DNA of 64,000 nt from positions 372,001 to 436,000 of the forward strand of contig OZ251574.1 in NCBI GenBank assembly GCA_965243635.1. The letters are read 5' to 3'. Shown here piece by piece: positions 57,143 to 64,000 of this stretch. The translations under genes were made by a program, and so were the position numbers. Every line of letters begins with the position of its first letter. Position 1 is the first letter of the stretch. The notes under the pieces were generated by a model. That model worked only from the letters and a program-made list of their open reading frames with translations. It ran no database searches and was not told the origin of the DNA. The stretch is from Rs1 sp000416275 (GTDB lineage: Bacteria > Pseudomonadota > Gammaproteobacteria > Pseudomonadales > Balneatricaceae).

Positions 57143-57616
57143 ATGTATCGTGTTGAAACGGTCGAAAAACGTCATCAATTGGGCCAGTCGATGGTGGAAT
57201 ATACGGTGCTCTTGATTGCGTTAACAGCCGCTATGCTCACTGTCTCCGGTGGCGAATATGGGCATGTAGGGACCCGAAAAAGTACACCAACCGAGCAACA
57301 TTATCAGCAATACGATCACTCTTTAATGCAGGCGGTACATCAGAGGTATCGAGCGCAAAGTTACGGATTGCGAATTACGGAATTACCGGAACGCAATGTC
57401 GACGGTCTTTCACAGTACTATAACCGGCTCGAAAAATTTCCAGCACTCTCCTCTGAAATCAATAAGGTTGCCGGTCACTTGAATAAAGTGAATCAGAATT
57501 TTAATGATGTAAATAAAGGATTATCTAAACTCAAGGTACTGAAAAAACGGGTAAAGGCAGGATTTAAAACCTTTAAAAAAAAGGTGCACAGTTCTCTGGG
57601 TGTTTTTAAAGGTTAA
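57143..57616 (+). CDS. second Flp-like pseudopilin with coiled-coil tail
   Basis: It has 157 residues. HQLG|QSMVEYTVLLIALTAA carries the type IVb site with +5 glutamate and a membrane helix. The C-terminal half is a helical, strongly basic stretch rich in K, N and V (INKVAGHLNKVNQNFNDVNK), likely a coiled coil. It starts at the base after the preceding stop codon. It differs from the Flp pilin by size and tail, so a minor pilin role is more likely. Confidence 0.72.
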   Translation: MYRVETVEKRHQLGQSMVEYTVLLIALTAAMLTVSGGEYGHVGTRKSTPTEQHYQQYDHSLMQAVHQRYRAQSYGLRITELPERNVDGLSQYYNRLEKFPALSSEINKVAGHLNKVNQNFNDVNKGLSKLKVLKKRVKAGFKTFKKKVHSSLGVFKG

Positions 57617-57618
57617 TA

Positions 57619-57687
57619 CCTGAATCCGTGACTTCAAAATAAATCAAGAGCTTGCGCTATGTGGTGCAGTGAAGTCACTTATTCAGG
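57619..57687. mobile_element. 69-bp miniature element within the Tad operon
   Basis: The ends CCTGAATCCGTGACTTCA and TGAAGTCACTTATTCAGG are inverted with 16 of 18 matches. TAATA on both sides (57614-57618 and 57688-57692) is a 5-bp target duplication; the first copy includes the stop codon of the pseudopilin gene. It has the outer 20 and 46 bases of the 209-bp element at 46887 but lacks about 140 central bases. It can fold into a long hairpin between the pilin genes and cpaB. Confidence 0.88.
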
Positions 57688-57758
57688 TAATAGTTAGAGG
57701 CGATCAGTTTAATAAAACTGATCAGCATAATTTATTAAATAGGTTTAAATAACGCTGA

Positions 57759-59669
57759 ATGCTGAGCGTGGGAGATCGAACATTGGCCACTAGTAGTAAA
57801 AAAACAATCACCTTACTTGTTGTTGCAATAGGCTTAGGGGTACTGGGCGCTTTCCTGGCCATGCTTTATTTAAATGCCAGAGAGTCGTCGCTACGTGATT
57901 TGTTGAAGCCTAAATCAGAGCTTGTCGCAGTAGTCGTCGCCAGTAAAGACTTGTTAAAAGGTGATGTTTTAGACGGTAATACTTTGTCGATCAGAGAAAT
58001 ACCAGCAGCTTATGTTGACAATAACGCGATACGTCCGGGGCAGTTTGATGCGATCGAAGGAAAAATTTTACAGCAGAACTTAGCGGTTGGCAAAATGTTG
58101 CTGGCCAGTTACGTAGGGGCAGATTTTCCATTAGATTTTTCTGATACATTGACCATCAAACGCCGCGCAATGACTATTCAAGTGGATGAGATGAGCACTT
58201 TTACCGGGTTGTTGAGGCCGGGTAACCGCATAGATTTATTTGTGAATATTAGCATCGGCGACGCTCAACAAAAGAGCATTATGCCGGTTCTGGAAAATGT
58301 AGAGGTATTGACCACAGGGCGCGATAGCGCATATGACTACACTGAAAAAGTACGTTTCTTACGTGGCGGCGTCAACCCGGGAATCAATCAGAACTTTACC
58401 ACAGTGACGCTCAATGTGACGGCTAAAGAGGCGGCTATTTTAGCCTCAGCCCAAGACAAAGGAGATTTATTAGTACTCTTGCGCAATCGTAAAGATAAGT
58501 CGGGGTCTGGCTTTAGTGTCATCTCTAGTAATCAGGTGCTGGCCAATGCTAAGCGACTGGAGCGTAAAGAGCAGTTGCGCCGTAGCACTGAAAAGCTCAG
58601 TGATAATGTGGTACTCGGTAAAGATGGAGTGCTACGTAATAAAGAAGGTGTGGCACTGAGTAATCAAAATTTGCTGATAGCGGCAGATGGCACTATTCGC
58701 ACTAAGTCAGGTATTAATTTGAGTAGCCGGGGCTTAAGCCTGAATGCTAAGGGCGAGATTGTTGATAAAGATGGCAATGTGATTGATCCGGATAGTTTAG
58801 TGATTGCGGCAGATGGCAGTTTAATGACCAGTGACGGCAGACTGCTTGATGGCGAAAAAGTACAGAGTTTAGCAGGGGCTAAGGTAAAAAATATTAGCGG
58901 CGCAACCCCGCTAAATATTGGCGGTGCTAAGCAGTTGAATACGGTTGGCGCTAAGCAATTAAACCTTGCGGGTGCTAAGCAGCAGGCTGACGGCTCTGTG
59001 ATGCTAGCGGATGGCACAATAATTAAAGATGCGACTATTGATAGTGAAGGTAACTTAGTGATGGCCGACGGCTCGGTGATCACGGCTGATTCAGTGATGT
59101 TGGCGGACGGCACGATTCTTAAAGATGCGAGCGTAGATAGTGACGGTAATATAGTGATGGCAGATGGCTCGGTGATCACGGCTAATTCAGTGATGTTGGC
59201 GGACGGCACGATTCTTAAAGATGCGACCTTAGATAGCGAAGGTAACCTAGTGATGGCTGACGGTTCGGTGATCACGGAAAATTCAGTGATGTTAGCCGAT
59301 GGCACAATCATTAACGATGCGACGCTAGATAGTGCAGGTAACATAGTGACGGCTGATGGCTCGGTGATCTCCGCTAATTCAGTAGTGCTGGCGGATGGCT
59401 CGGTTATTAATGGTGCGACTTTGGACAGTGACGGAAATTTAGTGATGGCTGACGGGACGGTGATAAAAGCCGAAGATGTGGTGATTAATGCAGATGGCAC
59501 TGTCAGTGATCGCAACGGTAATCTTCTGGCTGGGCTCAGTGTCTCTAAATCTTCTAGAACGAAAAAGGTTAGCGATGTTTTACCGGTGGGTGCTAGCGTC
59601 GATTATCTGGCAGGAGGTATCAGTAAAGACGGGATATTGACTGTACAAAAATTACCAGTGGCTAAGTGA
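57759..59669 (+). CDS. cpaB: CpaB-type Tad protein with a repeat-rich extension
   Basis: It has 636 residues, about twice the usual CpaB length. A membrane anchor lies at 16-38. A SAF domain covers about 55-120 (VVVASKDLLKGDVL, then IPAAYVDNNAIRPGQ). The CpaB/RcpC domain reaches about 270. An extension follows: loose DG-rich repeats (285-365), a GAKQLN stretch (389-407), and five tandem 32-residue repeats (413-572). The final GGISKDGILTVQKLP may be the true CpaB end. ATG 57759 has no ribosome site; TTG 57783, after GGGAG, may be the real start. CpaB normally sits in the periplasm with the secretin. Confidence 0.85.
   Translation: MLSVGDRTLATSSKKTITLLVVAIGLGVLGAFLAMLYLNARESSLRDLLKPKSELVAVVVASKDLLKGDVLDGNTLSIREIPAAYVDNNAIRPGQFDAIEGKILQQNLAVGKMLLASYVGADFPLDFSDTLTIKRRAMTIQVDEMSTFTGLLRPGNRIDLFVNISIGDAQQKSIMPVLENVEVLTTGRDSAYDYTEKVRFLRGGVNPGINQNFTTVTLNVTAKEAAILASAQDKGDLLVLLRNRKDKSGSGFSVISSNQVLANAKRLERKEQLRRSTEKLSDNVVLGKDGVLRNKEGVALSNQNLLIAADGTIRTKSGINLSSRGLSLNAKGEIVDKDGNVIDPDSLVIAADGSLMTSDGRLLDGEKVQSLAGAKVKNISGATPLNIGGAKQLNTVGAKQLNLAGAKQQADGSVMLADGTIIKDATIDSEGNLVMADGSVITADSVMLADGTILKDASVDSDGNIVMADGSVITANSVMLADGTILKDATLDSEGNLVMADGSVITENSVMLADGTIINDATLDSAGNIVTADGSVISANSVVLADGSVINGATLDSDGNLVMADGTVIKAEDVVINADGTVSDRNGNLLAGLSVSKSSRTKKVSDVLPVGASVDYLAGGISKDGILTVQKLPVAK
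58995..59474 (+). repeat. five tandem 96-bp coding repeats in cpaB
   Basis: Units start at 58995, 59091, 59187, 59283 and 59379. Each encodes 32 residues beginning S-V-M-L-A-D-G-T-I and containing a second half with MADGSVIT. Units 2 and 3 are the most alike; unit 5 is the most worn. Each unit is itself two similar halves, each holding an ADG motif. Confidence 0.95.
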
Positions 59670-59682
59670 AACGGTGAAAATC

Positions 59683-61053
59683 ATGAAAATAATATCTAAA
59701 ATTTCTTTGGCGCTGATCATGGCAAGTTTAAGCGCTGTGACCCAGGCCGATAACTTTCGATTGTTTGTTGGTCAAATGAAAACTTTGCCTTTTTCGGAAA
59801 TAGAGAGAGTCGCGGTAGGTAATGCGGGGTTAGTTAGCACTTCTATCATGGATAATGGTGAGCTGCTGATTCTCGCAGAAAAAGCCGGCGATACTGAAAT
59901 TCAAATATGGTTGAAAAGTGGTCAAAATATTATTCATAAGTTCTATATTATTCCCGCTAACACCGCGCGCAATGTCGCTGAAGTCAGATCTATTGTTGGC
60001 CGAGTGCGAGGGCTAAGTATTCGTCAAGTGGGCAGTAATATTATTCTCAAAGGCGCGATAAGCCACAGGGCTTCGTCGATGCTCAAAAAAGTGACCAAAG
60101 TGTATACCAATGTATTAGATCTGACCTCGGCAACGGCTAGCAATGATCTGCACAAAGTGTTTAAAAAAATGCGGCAAGTTAAAGTGCGTAGCGCGGGGGA
60201 CAAGTTAGTTATATCGGGGAACGTCAGTGAAAAAGATAAAGCCTATATTAATGCGGTTAAAGATTCTTACCCTGAACTAGTTGACTTAACGGTATCCACC
60301 ACGGCGCCGCCAATGGTCTACATGAAAGTACAAATTACTGAACTGGGCAATAAAACCTCGGAGAGTTTGGGGATCAAATGGGACGTGACTAGTGATGCTC
60401 CCGCGGGGCGTTTCACTACCTTAAGCCATTTGAAAAATAGTATTACCGGCGGGTTAACGGGAAACATTAATGCCACCATTACCGCAGCGATCAATAACGG
60501 CAGCGCACTTTTGCTGGCATCACCGACGCTGAGTGCCTTAAGTGGTAGTGAAGCGGAGTTTTTTGCCGGTGGTTCGTTCCCGATTAAAGTTGTTCAAGAC
60601 GGCGAGACCAGCATTGAGTTCAAAGAATACGGTATCTCTCTTAAAATTAAACCGCTGGTCGATGCAAACAATAGAATTTCTGCTTCCGTTGAAACCGAAC
60701 TTAGCGATATCGATGCCTCCGTTGCTGTTGATGGTGTGCCGGGTCTGCTGAGTCGAAAAACTAATACTCATGTCAGTTTAATGACCGGCCAAACTTTTGC
60801 GCTCAGCGGGCTAGTTAATCGCAATATGAGTAGAGATGTGGCGCGCTTCCCCTTTTTAAGTAAGGTGCCGATTTTAGGGGCTTTATTTAAGTCGAAAAAT
60901 TTTATTAACAATAAATCTAATTTGGTGATTTTTATCACCCCGTATATCGTCACTCCAGAAAGCGATTTGAATCAAAAACAACTGCTGGTTGCCGAGCGCA
61001 TGCAAGCTAAATTTTTAGACAGTGCTGTATTTAATTTGGAGATCTTAGAATAA
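59683..61053 (+). CDS. cpaC: Tad outer-membrane secretin (CpaC/RcpA)
   Basis: Forms the outer-membrane channel of the Tad system. It has 456 residues from ATG 59683; an in-frame GTG at 59674 also exists. A signal peptide spans about 1-21. The BON/N-terminal domain has GQMKTLPFSEIERVAVGNAG and then a second region near 100-180. The secretin core has VYMKVQITELGNKTSESLGI, ALLLASPTLSALSG, EFFAGGSFPI and RFPFLSKVPILGALFKS, as expected. It is 13 bases after cpaB and overlaps tadA by one base. Confidence 0.93.
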   Translation: MKIISKISLALIMASLSAVTQADNFRLFVGQMKTLPFSEIERVAVGNAGLVSTSIMDNGELLILAEKAGDTEIQIWLKSGQNIIHKFYIIPANTARNVAEVRSIVGRVRGLSIRQVGSNIILKGAISHRASSMLKKVTKVYTNVLDLTSATASNDLHKVFKKMRQVKVRSAGDKLVISGNVSEKDKAYINAVKDSYPELVDLTVSTTAPPMVYMKVQITELGNKTSESLGIKWDVTSDAPAGRFTTLSHLKNSITGGLTGNINATITAAINNGSALLLASPTLSALSGSEAEFFAGGSFPIKVVQDGETSIEFKEYGISLKIKPLVDANNRISASVETELSDIDASVAVDGVPGLLSRKTNTHVSLMTGQTFALSGLVNRNMSRDVARFPFLSKVPILGALFKSKNFINNKSNLVIFITPYIVTPESDLNQKQLLVAERMQAKFLDSAVFNLEILE

Positions 61054-62768
61054 TGTTTGAAGTGGTAGTGATCACCGACAATGGCGCTAATGTTGAACGG
61101 GTGCGCTGTACCTTGCGTCATTGTACGATTGGCAAATCGAGAGATAATTTAGTACAAATTCGCGGCTGGCGTGTGGCTCAAGTGCACTGCAAAGTTGAAC
61201 TGACTGATAAAGGTTTATATGTAGAGGATGTCAGTGAGGGATCGGGGGTTAGCGTCAATGGCAATAAAGTGCCGTTTTACGGGCCAATTCGCAGCTCGGA
61301 TGTGATTAGTATTGGCAGTTATGATTTTCGGTTGGGGGCAGTGGAGGGCAGCAACCAAGATAGTGGCAAGCTTGCAGGGTCATCGGAAGAGCCCGTTGCG
61401 GCGGTGCAAAAGGTCGCGAGCGATGAAGAGTGGAGCATGCAAACCTATATTGGCGGCGCTTTAGGCAGTAAAACTGCTGAAGATAGAGTCGGTGAAATAG
61501 AGCGACAGCGGATGTTTATGTGGCGCAACCGTATCCATCAAGAAGTATTGCGGATGATGGATCTAAAGCGCACTGATGTCGGTTCCATGGATGAGCTTGA
61601 GCTGAAGCAAAAAGTAGAGGGGATGATTGACGATGCTCTCGAAGGTATGGCGAAGGAAATTCCCGACAATATCGATATCGCTGACCTTAAAACCTCAGTA
61701 CTTAACGAAGCTGTTGGTTTAGGACCACTGGAAGCGTTGCTGGAAGACGATGAAGTGACAGAAATCATGGTCAATGCCTTTGATGATATATACGTCGAGA
61801 AAAAAGGTCGTTTAATACGCAGCGATATCGCTTTCAGTTCTGATTCTGCGGTGATGTCGGCGATTGAAAGAATTGTTTCGCCCCTTGGACGGCGTATTGA
61901 TGAGAGCTCGCCAATGGTAGATGCCCGGTTGCCGGATGGATCTAGGGTTAATGCGATTATCCCGCCACTGGCACTGCGTGGGCCGACGTTGACTATTCGT
62001 AAATTTTCGAAAAAGAAACTCAATGTCGACGATTTAATCGGCTTTGGTACTATCAATCAAGCGATGGCTCATTTTCTACAAATGGCGGTAGAACAGCACT
62101 GTAATATTGTAATATCAGGTGGCACCGGCTCCGGTAAAACCACCTTGTTGAACATCATGTCTAATTTTATTCCAGTGACCGAGCGGATTATCACGATAGA
62201 GGATGCCGCCGAGCTCAAGCTTGCTCAACCGCACGTGGTTTCGCTAGAGTCTAGGCCTGCCAACTTAGAGGGAAAAGGTGCTATTCCGATCCGCGATTTA
62301 GTGAAAAACTGCCTGCGGATGCGGCCCGATCGAATTGTGGTCGGCGAGTGCCGTGGCGGTGAGGCGCTAGATATGTTGACTGCGATGAATACCGGACACG
62401 ATGGCTCATTAACCACCGTGCATGCCAATACTCCCAGAGATGTTGTGTCACGTTTGGAAGTGATGGTGATGATGGCGGGGATGGATCTGCCGGCAAGGGC
62501 CATACGTGAGCAAATAGCCTCGGCGGTGCATGTTATTGTGCAGCAGAGTCGCTTAGCTGACGGCAGTCGTAAAATCACCCATATTTCGGAAATTACCGGT
62601 ATGGAGGGCGATACGGTGCAGCTCAATGACATCTTTGTCTATCGGCAGGAAGGCTTTGACGAAGAGGGTAAAGTCGTCGGGCAGTATATGCCGACCGGTC
62701 AAGTGCCGCACTTTTATGAGTCTTTGCGTGCCCGCGGGGTGATCGTTGATATGAGCATCTTCGGATGA
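61053..62768 (+). CDS. tadA: TadA/CpaF secretion ATPase with N-terminal FHA domain
   Basis: It has 571 residues. Residues 1-95 form an FHA domain: IGKSRDN at 26-32 with the conserved arginine R30, VAQVH at 41-45, and VNGNKV at 68-73. The serine usually found three residues before the histidine is replaced by A42, so phosphothreonine binding may be weakened. Residues 140-571 are a type II/IV secretion ATPase with Walker A GGTGSGKTT at 356-364, RPDRIVVGECRGGEALDM, and GHDGSLTTVHAN. It overlaps cpaC by one base and tadB by four, so these genes are coupled. Confidence 0.94.
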   Translation: MFEVVVITDNGANVERVRCTLRHCTIGKSRDNLVQIRGWRVAQVHCKVELTDKGLYVEDVSEGSGVSVNGNKVPFYGPIRSSDVISIGSYDFRLGAVEGSNQDSGKLAGSSEEPVAAVQKVASDEEWSMQTYIGGALGSKTAEDRVGEIERQRMFMWRNRIHQEVLRMMDLKRTDVGSMDELELKQKVEGMIDDALEGMAKEIPDNIDIADLKTSVLNEAVGLGPLEALLEDDEVTEIMVNAFDDIYVEKKGRLIRSDIAFSSDSAVMSAIERIVSPLGRRIDESSPMVDARLPDGSRVNAIIPPLALRGPTLTIRKFSKKKLNVDDLIGFGTINQAMAHFLQMAVEQHCNIVISGGTGSGKTTLLNIMSNFIPVTERIITIEDAAELKLAQPHVVSLESRPANLEGKGAIPIRDLVKNCLRMRPDRIVVGECRGGEALDMLTAMNTGHDGSLTTVHANTPRDVVSRLEVMVMMAGMDLPARAIREQIASAVHVIVQQSRLADGSRKITHISEITGMEGDTVQLNDIFVYRQEGFDEEGKVVGQYMPTGQVPHFYESLRARGVIVDMSIFG

Positions 62769-63646
62769 TCAATTATCTGCTAGATTTGGCTACAGATAGC
62801 TTGTTTTGGCTAGCGCTGCTGGCGGTTTTTTGTGCCGTGGCAATTATCGCTTGGCTGCTAGTGCGCAAAGCGAATACCTTTATAGGTGAATACCAGTCGG
62901 TCTTTAAAGAGACCGCTACTGGCAACTTAGATGATATGTTCTTATTTATAGATCCGCAGCAGCTGTTTATTGCCAATGTAGTGGCGCTGGTCTTCGCGCC
63001 GCTGTTGGCCTACATGATGACCGGCGATTTTACGATAGCGCTGCTGGTTTTTGGGTTGCTAATCGTGGTGCCGCTCTGGGTCTATAAAAGAATGCGCAAA
63101 AATCGACTGAAGAAATTTGAGCAACAACTGCCGGACGTGCTGGTAATGATTAGCGGTGCACTCGCCTCGGGCTCCAGCTTAAATATGGCGTTGCAATCGG
63201 TGATGTTGGAGCAGCAGGCGCCGATTTCCCAAGAGTTCATGTTATTTGTTCGCGAGCAGCGTATCGGTGTCGATTTTGATGCTTCGCTACGCAATATGGA
63301 GCGGCGCATACCGTTGCTAGATTTTTCGATGTTTACCGCCGCGATGCGCATTTCCCGCGAAGTGGGTGGGGATTTAGGTGAAGTATTATCGACCCTGGCG
63401 GACACTTTGCGGCGCAAGTCGTCGATGGAGGGAAAAATTGACTCGTTAACCGCCCAGGGACGGATGCAAGGCATAGTGATGACCGGATTACCGGTGTTGC
63501 TCGGAGGCTTGTTATTCGCACTTGAGCCAGAGGCAATGAGCAAATTGTTTACCACCCCGATGGGCTGGGGGCTTTTGTCGGTGATCGTAGTGATGGAAGT
63601 ATTGGGTTACATCTTTATTAGCAAAATCACCAGCATCGATGTGTAG
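62765..63646 (+). CDS. tadB: Tad inner-membrane platform protein TadB
   Basis: It has 293 residues. Membrane helices lie at about 13-33, 68-85 and 88-105, and at the C-terminus (about 240-290). The T2SF domain covers about 115-240 with LPDVLVMISGALASGSSLNM, FDASLRNMERRIPLLD and REVGGDLGEVLSTLADTLR. It overlaps tadA by 4 bases. TadB and TadC form the platform on which TadA acts. Confidence 0.94.
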   Translation: MINYLLDLATDSLFWLALLAVFCAVAIIAWLLVRKANTFIGEYQSVFKETATGNLDDMFLFIDPQQLFIANVVALVFAPLLAYMMTGDFTIALLVFGLLIVVPLWVYKRMRKNRLKKFEQQLPDVLVMISGALASGSSLNMALQSVMLEQQAPISQEFMLFVREQRIGVDFDASLRNMERRIPLLDFSMFTAAMRISREVGGDLGEVLSTLADTLRRKSSMEGKIDSLTAQGRMQGIVMTGLPVLLGGLLFALEPEAMSKLFTTPMGWGLLSVIVVMEVLGYIFISKITSIDV

Positions 63647-63676
63647 AAATATGCTTGGGTTTGAGGAGTGCGCTGA

Positions 63677-64000
63677 ATGTTTGAAATGACGTTAGAGGTG
63701 GTATATTTCGCCGCTATTTTGCTGACTGGAATCAGCGTGATATCGCTATTTTATGGTCTGCAACGGGCGATACCAGAAACACCCGATGATGTGCGTACCT
63801 ATATGGACCCACTGCCTGCTGGGTTGAAGTTGATTTGGCCCTTCGTTTTACTATTTACCGTCTTAGTGGAAATGCTCTATTCAAACTCTTACTTAGATAA
63901 AGTTGAGAAAAAATTGCAACATACAGGGGTGAGCTATGTGTTAACCGCTGAGCAATTTATTGCACTGCGTTATATCTGTGCCATCATTTGTCTGTTGCTG
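63677..64000 (+). CDS. tadC: TadC platform protein (5' part, cut by the window end)
   Basis: 108 codons are present, starting ATG 63677 with GAGG about 10 bases before it, and open to the last base. Two hydrophobic segments are visible: VVYFAAILLTGISVISLFYG near 8-27 and LIWPFVLLFTVLVEMLY near 52-68. A soluble part EKKLQHTGVSYVLTAEQFIA follows. Order, spacing and the motif fit TadC, the partner of TadB. The rest lies outside. Confidence 0.85.
   Translation, partial: MFEMTLEVVYFAAILLTGISVISLFYGLQRAIPETPDDVRTYMDPLPAGLKLIWPFVLLFTVLVEMLYSNSYLDKVEKKLQHTGVSYVLTAEQFIALRYICAIICLLL

Noticed and set aside
58995..59474. Regular direct repeats considered as a CRISPR array
   Set aside because: The 96-bp units are contiguous and in frame, with no unique spacers, and encode the CpaB extension.
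58664..59515. 283-codon minus-strand frame opposite the cpaB repeats
   Set aside because: It is a mirror of the coding repeats. Repetitive S/I/T/P composition arises from the repeated codons of the sense strand.

Overview
The window is a continuous, mostly housekeeping stretch of a gammaproteobacterial chromosome. The evidence is gene order: birA-coaX-tRNAs-tuf-secE-nusG-rplKAJL-rpoBC-rpsLG-fusA-tuf, miaB-phoH-ybeY-corC-lnt, and epmB/efp/epmA. It also carries a Vibrio-type ThyA, a PilU and a CoaX pantothenate kinase. The 407-residue EF-Tu and overall style suggest a marine relative of the Cellvibrionales/Spongiibacter group. That placement is an inference, and the genus cannot be read from the sequence alone.

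Layout. 1-3.9 kb: thyA, a 55-residue YbaM-like gene, folA, birA and coaX. 4.1-22.7 kb: the translation/transcription block. It has four tRNAs, tuf copy 1, tRNA-Trp, secE, nusG, the L11-L1 and L10-L12 operons with leader structures, rpoB, rpoC, rpsL, rpsG, fusA and tuf copy 2, which ends in a strong terminator. Four well-formed promoters or attenuators can be seen here. 22.7-30.4 kb: recN (LexA box) faces away from grpE-dnaK-dnaJ (sigma-32 promoters), followed by cysE and dapB. 30.5-33.8 kb: DUF3461, a Nudix CoA pyrophosphatase, pilU and an SMI1/KNR4 protein. 33.9-39.3 kb: the minus-strand miaB-phoH-ybeY-corC-lnt cluster. 39.7-46.6 kb: DUF1820, a lipoprotein, the EF-P beta-lysylation set, a PatB-like lyase, a long divergent HolD (psi) candidate and rimI.

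46.6-64 kb is the accessory part. A CbiM-like ECF permease gene is split by a 209-bp miniature element with inverted ends and a 5-bp target duplication. Removing the element in silico restores one 223-residue reading frame. A 69-bp sibling lies inside the tad cluster, one end of the element abuts the kinase stop codon, and a worn 69-bp copy lies near folA. A LuxR-type response regulator and a hybrid histidine kinase converge. A c-heme HAMP membrane sensor is followed 10 bp later by a Ser/Thr kinase. Facing these is a Tad (Flp) secretion cluster: a membrane protein, Flp pilin, TadG-like, TadE-like, a secreted protein, a second pseudopilin, CpaB, secretin, TadA, TadB and a truncated TadC.

The Tad cluster has two unusual features. 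CpaB carries a C-terminal extension with five tandem 32-residue repeats. The TadA ATPase carries an N-terminal FHA domain, which is normally a phosphothreonine reader. Together with the neighbouring kinase and its heme partner, this suggests a redox-sensed, Ser/Thr-phosphorylation-tuned Tad machine. This is the best candidate in the window for an undescribed system. The physical linkage is seen directly; the functional link is inferred.
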